A stretch of 10,177 nt of DNA. Source: Deltaproteobacteria bacterium UBA2957 (lineage in GTDB: Bacteria; Myxococcota_A; UBA796). The notes below the pieces were generated by a model that saw nothing but the letters and a program-made list of their open reading frames with translations, had not been told where the DNA came from and ran no database searches. Below are positions 1 through 4,582 of this stretch, piece after piece. Within the stretch, counting starts at the first letter, position 1. The number at the start of each line of letters is the position of its first letter. Position numbers and translations under genes: made by a program. The DNA is taken from contig DEBL01000006.1 of NCBI GenBank assembly GCA_002348535.1, forward strand, positions 577-10,753. The letters are read 5' to 3'.

Positions 1-1
1 A

Positions 2-109
2 GTAAGATCTTCCGTAAAGAAAATCTGCGATAAGTGCCGCATCGTGAAACGACGCGGCGTTCTGCGCGTGATTTGCGTAAACCCAAAGTGCAAGCAGAGG
101 CAGAGGTAA
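2..109 (+). CDS. rpmJ: 50S ribosomal protein L36 (5'-truncated by window)
   Basis: L36 is a tiny zinc-ribbon protein of the large ribosomal subunit. The visible 35 codons begin VRSSVKKICDKC and end CKQRQR before TAA; only about two residues (usually MK) lie off the left edge, so the full protein would be about 37 residues, normal for the family. The zinc ligands read C-x2-C-x12-C-x4-C: the fourth ligand is Cys in NPKC, where many L36 proteins have His (NPKH). The C-type form should still bind zinc. It is the first visible gene of the alpha ribosomal operon and stops three bases before rpsM, whose ribosome binding site lies inside the end of rpmJ. Identification is by direct motif recognition. 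Confidence 0.95.
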   Translation, partial: VRSSVKKICDKCRIVKRRGVLRVICVNPKCKQRQR

Positions 110-112
110 GAC

Positions 113-478
113 ATGGCACGTATTGAAGGTGTAGACCTTCCACGCAACAAGCGCGTGGATATCGCTCTCACATACATTTTTGGCATCGGTCGCAAGACTG
201 CTGCAGACATTTGCGACAAGGCCAATGTTGCTCGCGACATCAAGGCAAACGATCTCTCCGAGAGTGAGGTCGCCGCAATCCGGACCGTTATCCAAAACGA
301 ATACCAAGTTGAGGGTGACCTTCGGAAAGACATTGCAATGAACATCAAGCGTCTGATCGACATCGGAGCCTACCGTGGCTTGCGCCACAAGAAGGGCCTT
401 CCAGTTCGCGGTCAACGCACTCACACCAACGCACGGACCCGCAAGGGACCTGTTCGCACTGCTGGTCGAAAGCGCTAA
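113..478 (+). CDS. rpsM: 30S ribosomal protein S13
   Basis: S13 sits in the head of the small subunit and contacts the P-site tRNA and the large subunit. The 121-residue product opens with MARIEGVDLPRNKRVDIALT and the helix-two-turns-helix motif FGIGRKTAADI, and ends in the basic tail RTHTNARTRKGPVRTAGRKR that reaches toward the P site. Length and both ends match the family. An AGAGG at 102-106, overlapping the end of rpmJ, sets the start and suggests translational coupling. It is followed after 15 bases by rpsK. In E. coli this operon is repressed by S4 acting at the rpsM leader; that control cannot be judged here because the leader before rpmJ is outside the window and rpsD is absent. Confidence 0.98.
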   Translation: MARIEGVDLPRNKRVDIALTYIFGIGRKTAADICDKANVARDIKANDLSESEVAAIRTVIQNEYQVEGDLRKDIAMNIKRLIDIGAYRGLRHKKGLPVRGQRTHTNARTRKGPVRTAGRKR

Positions 479-493
479 AAGGAGGATTGAACC

Positions 494-883
494 ATGGCCA
501 AGCCCAAGACTCGGTCCGCCCGCCGGACCAAAAAGAACATTCCAAGTGGAATCGTCTACATTCAGGCGACATTCAACAACACCATCGTGACGGTCACCGA
601 CCAAGCAGGGAACACCCTTGCGTGGTCGTCAGCCGGCGTAAAAGGGTTCAAGGGCTCGCGTAAGAGCACCCCCTTTGCTGCCGGTCTGGTCGCCGAAGAC
701 GCATGCAAGAAGGCCATGGAACACGGCCTCAAGGCAGTCGGTGTCTTTGTGAAGGGACCGGGTTCCGGTCGCGAGAGCGCCTTGCGTGCTGTGGCGAGTG
801 CTGGACTTCGGATCACCCACATTCGTGATGTGACACCGATTCCTCACAACGGATGCCGCCCGCCTAAGAAACGACGCGTTTAA
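494..883 (+). CDS. rpsK: 30S ribosomal protein S11
   Basis: S11 is a platform protein of the small subunit, near the E site and the Shine-Dalgarno helix. The 129-residue product has the family core (IVYIQATFNNTIVTVTD near residues 20-36, WSSAGVKGFKGSRKSTPFAA in the middle) and the conserved end TPIPHNGCRPPKKRRV. The Asn-Gly in HNGCRP is the site where E. coli S11 carries isoaspartate; the motif is kept here. A textbook AAGGAGG at 479-485, starting in the base after the rpsM stop and 8 bases from the ATG, fixes the start. In many Proteobacteria rpsD follows next; here a 119-base gap with a stem-loop leads straight to rpoA. Confidence 0.98.
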   Translation: MAKPKTRSARRTKKNIPSGIVYIQATFNNTIVTVTDQAGNTLAWSSAGVKGFKGSRKSTPFAAGLVAEDACKKAMEHGLKAVGVFVKGPGSGRESALRAVASAGLRITHIRDVTPIPHNGCRPPKKRRV

Positions 884-909
884 ACCCGTCATTATTGTTT
901 ACCGGACCG

Positions 910-935
910 GGGCCTGCGCATCTCGCGCACGGCCC
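910..935 (+). other. Strong stem-loop between rpsK and rpoA
   Basis: GGGCCTGCGC (910-919) pairs with GCGCA-C-GGCCC (925-935) through ten base pairs with one bulged C at 930 and the five-base loop ATCTC. A short pyrimidine stretch (CCCCTTTGTT, 938-947) follows, but not directly, so this would be a weak or partial intrinsic terminator, an attenuator or an mRNA-processing/stability element. A second, weaker hairpin (CCTGC 963-967 with GCAGG 976-980) lies just before the rpoA ribosome binding site at 991-997. The pairings are read directly; the role is inferred. Confidence 0.55.
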
Positions 936-1002
936 GACCCCTTTGTTCAACTGGGTGTAGAACCTGCATGGTCCAGCAGGCAGAAACCCAGGTGGAGTCA
1001 TC

Positions 1003-2007
1003 ATGCAAGAAGTAGTCGCCGCCAACTGGCGTTCCCTCATTCGTCCAAAGCGAGTCGAAGCACGTACATCAACGGATACCTACGGCAAGTTTGTCGTGCG
1101 TCCGCTCGAGCGCGGTTTCGGCATCACCTTGGGCAACGCCCTTCGTCGGATTCTGTTGTCGAGCCTTCAGGGTGCGGCCATCAAGACCGTGAAGATTGAT
1201 GGAGTGCTCCATGAGTTTTGCTCCATTCCCGGTGTTGTCGACGATGTGACCAACATTGTGCTGAACCTGAAGCAGGTTCGCATACGCACCTCTTCAAGCG
1301 AGGTTCTTACCGGTCATATCGATAAGACCTGTGGTGAAGGCGAAACGGTAGACGTGACAGCCGGTGACATCCGCTTCGATGGTGAAGCCGAAGTCCTCAA
1401 CCCCGGCCTCGTAATCGCCACCCTGACTGAAGGCGGTCGCTTCCAAGCCGAAGTTACTGCTGCAATGGGACGGGGGTTTGTCCTCGGTGCCATGACCGAA
1501 GAACTTGAGGCTGCAGTGGGGACCATCCCCGTGGACGCGCTTCACAGCCCAATCCAAAAGGTCAAGTACACCGTGACCAATGCGCGTGTCGGACACCGCA
1601 CCGACTTCGACCAACTCACCCTGGAGATCTGGACTGACGGTTCAGTATCGCCCGAGGATGCAGTTGCATTCGCTGCAAAAATTCTGAAGGAGCAGGTCCA
1701 GATCTTCATCAACTTTGTTGAAGAGCCAGAGCCTGTCGCTGCAGAAGACACAGCACCGGAAGAGGACTGGAACGAAAACCTGTTCAAGCGAGTGGACGAA
1801 CTGGAGCTCTCTGTGCGCTCGGCCAACTGCTTGCAGAACGCGGGTATCGAGTACATTTGGCAGCTTGTTGAGCGCAGCGTCCCTGAGATGCTGAAGACCA
1901 AGAACTTTGGTCGCAAGTCGCTCAACGAGATCCAAGAGATTCTGGCCGAGCTTGGCCTGTCCCTTGGAATGAAACTTCACAACTTCCCAAAAGATCGCAC
2001 CAAGTAG
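1003..2007 (+). CDS. rpoA: DNA-directed RNA polymerase subunit alpha
   Basis: Alpha dimerises to start assembly of RNA polymerase, and its C-terminal domain binds UP elements and activators. The 334-residue length is typical. The N-terminal domain spans about residues 8-238, with the dimer/beta-contact motif ERGFGITLGNALRRILLSS (36-54) and HSPIQKVKYTVTNARVG (181-197). An acidic linker (about 239-256) leads to the C-terminal domain (about 260-325), where LSVRSANCLQNAGI keeps the DNA-contacting Arg272, Asn275 and Cys276, counterparts of E. coli R265, N268 and C269, followed by a helix-hairpin-helix region (LKTKNFGRKSLNEI). GGTGGAG at 991-997, five bases before ATG, supports this start. It lies between rpsK and rplQ, as in ribosomal operons generally, but without rpsD beside it. 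Confidence 0.98.
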   Translation: MQEVVAANWRSLIRPKRVEARTSTDTYGKFVVRPLERGFGITLGNALRRILLSSLQGAAIKTVKIDGVLHEFCSIPGVVDDVTNIVLNLKQVRIRTSSSEVLTGHIDKTCGEGETVDVTAGDIRFDGEAEVLNPGLVIATLTEGGRFQAEVTAAMGRGFVLGAMTEELEAAVGTIPVDALHSPIQKVKYTVTNARVGHRTDFDQLTLEIWTDGSVSPEDAVAFAAKILKEQVQIFINFVEEPEPVAAEDTAPEEDWNENLFKRVDELELSVRSANCLQNAGIEYIWQLVERSVPEMLKTKNFGRKSLNEIQEILAELGLSLGMKLHNFPKDRTK

Positions 2008-2012
2008 ATTGA

Positions 2013-2028
2013 AGCGGCTTCGGCCGCT
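2013..2028 (+). other. cUUCGg tetraloop hairpin in rpoA-rplQ spacer
   Basis: AGCGGC-TTCG-GCCGCT forms a perfect six-pair stem closed by C-G around a UUCG loop, the extra-stable cUUCGg tetraloop class. It starts five bases after the rpoA stop and ends nine bases before the rplQ Shine-Dalgarno AAGGAG (2038-2043). There is no T-tract, so it is not a standard intrinsic terminator. An mRNA stability or processing role, setting the alpha to L17 ratio, is inference. Confidence 0.6.
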
Positions 2029-2049
2029 GACATCCCGAAGGAGTCAATC

Positions 2050-2580
2050 ATGCGACACCGCAAAGCAGGTCGTCGTCTCGGACGAAACAGCGCACACCGC
2101 AAGGCCATGTATCGAAACATGGTGACGTCCCTGATGGTGCACGGCCAAATCAAGACTACTGAAGCCAAGGCGAAGGAACTTCGCCGCATCGCCGACAAGA
2201 TCATCACTATGGGTAAGCGGGTTCCTCCGTCCACCCTCGATGGTCTCAAGGGAGAAGAACTGAAGGCAGCCCAAGCCCGTCGCCTTCACTTCATCCGACG
2301 CGCTCGTCGTTGGGTAAACAACCCTGAGGCACTTGAGCGGCTGTTCGGTGAATACGCCGAGCGCTACAAACAGCGCCCCGGTGGTTACACCCGTATTCTC
2401 AAGGCGGGCTTCCGGTCAGGTGATGATGCCCCCATGGCACTCATCGAGTTGGTTGGAGACTTTGACCCATCCGCTGCGAAGCCAAAGGCCGTTGAAGCCG
2501 CCGCTCCAAGCGTTGATGAGGAAGAGGCCCCGGCTGCAACTGCCGACTCAGCAGAGGAAAGCTCCGGATCCGAGGAATAA
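2050..2580 (+). CDS. rplQ: 50S ribosomal protein L17 with acidic C-terminal tail
   Basis: L17 lies near the peptide exit tunnel of the large subunit. The 176-residue product starts MRHRKAGRRLGRNSAHRKAM and carries the family core: helical region with IKTTEAKAKELRRIADKIIT, then NNPEALERLFGEYAERYKQRPGG split across residues 90-112, GYTRILKAGFRSGDDAPMA and the terminal strand IELVGDF near 138. After the core comes a tail of about 38 residues (139-176), rich in Ala, Pro, Ser and Glu and ending EESSGSEE, absent from the 127-residue E. coli protein. The acidic tail contrasts with the very basic core. AAGGAG at 2038-2043, six bases upstream, fixes the ATG. The last codons and the stop lie within a 13-pair hairpin. 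It is the last ribosomal gene before fur. Confidence 0.97.
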   Translation: MRHRKAGRRLGRNSAHRKAMYRNMVTSLMVHGQIKTTEAKAKELRRIADKIITMGKRVPPSTLDGLKGEELKAAQARRLHFIRRARRWVNNPEALERLFGEYAERYKQRPGGYTRILKAGFRSGDDAPMALIELVGDFDPSAAKPKAVEAAAPSVDEEEAPAATADSAEESSGSEE

Positions 2581-2594
2581 GTTTCTCGGATCCG
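2565..2594 (+). terminator. Hairpin enclosing the rplQ stop codon
   Basis: CGGATCCGAGGAA (2565-2577) pairs with TTTCTCGGATCCG (2582-2594) as thirteen pairs, one of them G-U, around the four-base loop TAAG. The loop holds the rplQ TAA (2578-2580). The stem is strong, but no T-run follows (CAATGCAATGG), so it is at best a non-canonical terminator. It may equally protect the 3' end of the ribosomal mRNA or limit read-through into fur. The structure is seen; the function is inferred. Confidence 0.5.
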
Positions 2595-2643
2595 CAATGC
2601 AATGGTCCCGCATTCCGTGCCGACAGGCTATGAACGTAAAGTC

Positions 2644-2649
2644 AGGAGG
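2644..2649 (+). promoter_or_regulatory. Ribosome binding site deciding the fur start
   Basis: AGGAGG lies six bases before the ATG at 2656. An in-frame ATG 54 bases upstream (2602) has no comparable site and would add an 18-residue stretch not seen in Fur proteins, so 2656 is the start. Confidence 0.8.
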
Positions 2650-2655
2650 CCCGGA

Positions 2656-3120
2656 ATGCAGGACCGTGCGGAAGAGTTGAAAAGCTTGCTCGCCAAGCAC
2701 ATGTCCGAACATAATTTGAAGCGAACCCGGCAGCGGGACGTGATCCTTGAGACATTCTTGCGTTCTGACGACCACACCACCATTGACGGGCTGCTGGAGG
2801 CGGTGCAGGAAGTATACCCAGCCGTCGGTTACGCCACGGTGTACCGCACACTCCGTTTGTTTGTGGCGGCAGGGGTGGCAAAAGAACGTCGATTCGGCGA
2901 CGGCCCCGCGATGTATGAACCGGCAGAGCCGGACCACCATCACGACCATCTGCTGTGCACGAAGTGCGGTCGAATCTTTGAGTTCGAAGACCCCATTATC
3001 GAAGAACGGCAGGTATCCATCGCGAAGGGTCTCGGCGTACGGCTCACCAGTCACAGAATGACCTTGTTTGGTGAGTGCATCGACAAGGAAGCGTGCGCAC
3101 GTCATACCCGGAAGCGGTAA
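2656..3120 (+). CDS. fur: Fur family ferric uptake regulator
   Basis: This 154-residue protein is a metal-dependent repressor of the Fur family, most like true Fur (iron sensing). The N-terminal winged helix (to about residue 85) contains LKRTRQRDVIL, DDHTTIDGLLEAV and the recognition-helix signature GYATVYRTLRLF. The dimerisation/metal domain has HHHDHLLCTKCG (metal histidines and the first Cys pair), IIEERQ, SHRMTLFGEC and a second Cys pair (C-x4-C in ECIDKEAC). The match to E. coli Fur around RLTNHSLYLYGHC favours Fur over PerR or Zur, but metal specificity cannot be proved from sequence. It lies 75 bases after rplQ on the same strand. I see no convincing promoter or Fur box in that gap, so it may be partly read through from the ribosomal operon. 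A hairpin terminator follows. Confidence 0.92.
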   Translation: MQDRAEELKSLLAKHMSEHNLKRTRQRDVILETFLRSDDHTTIDGLLEAVQEVYPAVGYATVYRTLRLFVAAGVAKERRFGDGPAMYEPAEPDHHHDHLLCTKCGRIFEFEDPIIEERQVSIAKGLGVRLTSHRMTLFGECIDKEACARHTRKR

Positions 3121-3148
3121 GCCCAATAAACGAGCTGGCAACAAAGAA

Positions 3149-3181
3149 GCCGAGAGGCCCGCGGTGGGCTCTCGGCTCTTT
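3149..3181. terminator. Stem-loop terminator between fur and the convergent secG-tRNA operon
   Basis: GCCGAGAG-G-CCC (3149-3160) pairs with GGGCTCTCGGC (3166-3176): eleven pairs with one bulged G and the loop GCGGT. On the + strand TCTTT follows (3177-3181), terminating fur. On the - strand the stem is followed by TTCTTTGTT, so it can also end the tRNA transcript coming from the right. This bidirectional reading fits the convergent layout. Confidence 0.75.
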
Positions 3182-3187
3182 CGTGTA

Positions 3188-3273
3188 TGGTGCGAAGGGG
3201 GGGAATCGAACCCCCACAGCCTATGGCCACTGGATCCTTAATCCAGCGCGTCTACCAATTCCGCCACCCTCGC
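3188..3273 (-). tRNA. tRNA-Leu, anticodon AAG, CCA encoded
   Basis: The minus strand folds as a class II tRNA of 86 bases including a genomic CCA (76-74 at 3188-3190) and discriminator A73 (3191). The acceptor stem is GCGAGGG (3273-3267) with CCTTCGC, one G-U pair. The D arm reads GCGGAATTGGTAGACGCGC, as in bacterial tRNA-Leu. The anticodon arm is CTGGA-TTAAGGA-TCCAG, so the anticodon is AAG. A long variable arm (GCC-ATA-GGC) and T arm GGGGG-TTCGATT-CCCCC complete it. Identity as Leu rests on A73, the long variable arm, the D-arm sequence and codon family CUN. Bacteria normally use GAG to read CUU/CUC; an A34 form should be deaminated to inosine to read CUU, CUC and CUA. It lies 50 bases after secG on the same strand, as leuU does in E. 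coli, and is probably cotranscribed with it. Confidence 0.95.
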
Positions 3274-3283
3274 AGAGTGTGAA

Positions 3284-3306
3284 CACCGGGGGTGTAACTC
3301 CCGGTG
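3284..3306 (-). other. Hairpin between secG and tRNA-Leu
   Basis: CACCGGG (3284-3290) and CCCGGTG (3300-3306) form a perfect seven-pair inverted repeat, extendable by a G-U and a G-C pair to a five-base loop. In the minus-strand transcript it lies 17 bases after the secG stop and 10 bases before the tRNA 5' end. No T-tract follows in either direction. A processing signal separating the mRNA from the tRNA precursor, or protection of the secG mRNA 3' end, is plausible inference. Confidence 0.45.
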
Positions 3307-3323
3307 AAATGATGTCAACCGAG

Positions 3324-3812
3324 TCACTCGCTTGGCGCTGTTCCCGGTTGCGCGGGCGCCTCGGTTTGTGGCTCGTCCACCGCCTCAGAGGCCGGAGTTC
3401 CTACCGGTGCATCCTCGCCAGCATCCTGAACCTCTAGAGCCTCTTGCCCCGCTTCGATGGCATCGATGCCTTCGGTGGGTTCAGGAGCGTCGGTCTTTAC
3501 AGGCATAGGAATGCCAAAGCCCTCATCGTCCTCTGCACCCTCGAGGCGTTGGATTGCGTCTTCAATGTTTGTGCCCGACTGCACTTTTTCAGAACTGTAC
3601 AATGCCAACGCGATGCTGGTCATCATGAAACCAGATGCCACGAATGTGGTTGCTTTGCCGAGGAAGTTCCCTGCACCACGAGGACCGTACATCTGGTTGC
3701 CGCTCGACCCGCCGGCGAGAGCGGCTCCACCCTCCTTGCCGGGTTGCAGCAGAATGATGAGGATCATGGTGAACGCGAGAATGATGTGTGTGATGGTTAC
3801 AAATAATTGCAT
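3324..3812 (-). CDS. secG: Preprotein translocase subunit SecG with long acidic tail
   Basis: SecG is the small accessory subunit of the SecYEG channel in the inner membrane and aids SecA-driven export. Residues 1-72 are the SecG core: transmembrane helix 1 (about 3-22), the conserved loop LLQPGKEGG followed by a Gly/Ser-rich segment and YGPRGAGNFLGKAT, then transmembrane helix 2 (about 54-72). Beyond that lie about 90 residues rich in Glu, Asp, Pro and Ala, ending PGTAPSE, making 162 residues where simple SecG proteins have about 75-110. AAAGGGGG (3818-3825 in the minus sense, starting in the tpiA stop codon), five bases before ATG, sets the start. It is the last protein gene of the gap-pgk-tpiA-secG run, a common tpiA-secG pairing. 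Confidence 0.93.
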   Translation of the reverse strand: MQLFVTITHIILAFTMILIILLQPGKEGGAALAGGSSGNQMYGPRGAGNFLGKATTFVASGFMMTSIALALYSSEKVQSGTNIEDAIQRLEGAEDDEGFGIPMPVKTDAPEPTEGIDAIEAGQEALEVQDAGEDAPVGTPASEAVDEPQTEAPAQPGTAPSE

Positions 3813-3823
3813 AGCAGCCCCCT

Positions 3824-4582
3824 TTAGGATCCTGCGCGGACAATGGCAACAAAGCTTTCGACGGTAAGGGCGGCTCCCCCGACCAAAGCGCCATCAATAT
3901 CGGGTTGCGCGAGCAGCTCAGCGGCGTTGCTGGGCTTCACGCTCCCTCCATATTGGATCCGGGTCTGAGCAGCCACGAAGGATGGATATGTGCTCGCCAG
4001 AACGGAACGAATGAACGCGTGCATCTCCTGAGCTTGGTCGGGGCTCGCTGTGACGCCCGTCCCAATTGCCCATACAGGCTCGTACGCGATTGTGGTTGAC
4101 ACCACTTGGTCTGGGGCTAGGCCAGCGAGGCCCGCATGCAGTTGTGCGGCGACCACCGACTCGGCTTGCCCGGCCTCCCGTTGGCTCAGGGTCTCCCCCA
4201 CACAGAGAATGGGGAGCAGACCAGAGGAAAAGGAAGCCTGAACCTTTTCATTCACCACTTCATCGTCATCCCCGAACAGACTGCGTCGTTCAGAATGGCC
4301 CACGAGCACGTGGGTGCACCCAGCTTCGCGGAACATGGGGCCGCTGACTTGGCTTGTGTAGGCCCCGTTGTTGGCCGGATGGAGGTCCTGTGCGCCCACC
4401 AACAATCCGGTGTGCCGCAGCTTGTCTACGACGCTTGGAATTGCGAGAGCGGTGGGTGCCACTAAGATATCAACGCCGGTTTCATCCATAAGCGCCGATT
4501 TCAGCGATGAGGCGAGTTCTCCAGCGGCGGCCGGTCCGAGGTTCATTTTCCAGTTTCCAGCAATAAACGGTCTGCGAGCCAT
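3824..4582 (-). CDS. tpiA: Triosephosphate isomerase
   Basis: This cytosolic TIM-barrel enzyme interconverts dihydroxyacetone phosphate and glyceraldehyde 3-phosphate in glycolysis and gluconeogenesis. The 252-residue product keeps the active site: Asn10 and Lys12 in AGNWKMN, the electrophile His96 in VLVGHSERR, and the general base Glu168 in AYEPVWAIGTG, whose following residues (WAIGTG, 171-176) form the flexible lid loop. The phosphate-binding motifs YGGSV (211-215) and GALVGGAAL (231-239) are present. The ATG shares its A with the pgk stop codon (TAATG), and an AAAGG lies inside the end of pgk, so translation is probably coupled. Upstream is pgk and downstream secG, 11 bases away. Confidence 0.98.
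   Translation of the reverse strand: MARRPFIAGNWKMNLGPAAAGELASSLKSALMDETGVDILVAPTALAIPSVVDKLRHTGLLVGAQDLHPANNGAYTSQVSGPMFREAGCTHVLVGHSERRSLFGDDDEVVNEKVQASFSSGLLPILCVGETLSQREAGQAESVVAAQLHAGLAGLAPDQVVSTTIAYEPVWAIGTGVTASPDQAQEMHAFIRSVLASTYPSFVAAQTRIQYGGSVKPSNAAELLAQPDIDGALVGGAALTVESFVAIVRAGS

Noticed and set aside
2602..2655. Upstream in-frame ATG for fur
   Set aside because: The AGGAGG at 2644-2649 clearly serves ATG 2656, and the extra residues are not Fur-like.
2581..2655. Possible Fur box or promoter ahead of fur
   Set aside because: No stretch resembles the AT-rich Fur box, and the best -10-like hexamer (TATGAA, 2629-2634) has no acceptable -35 partner.
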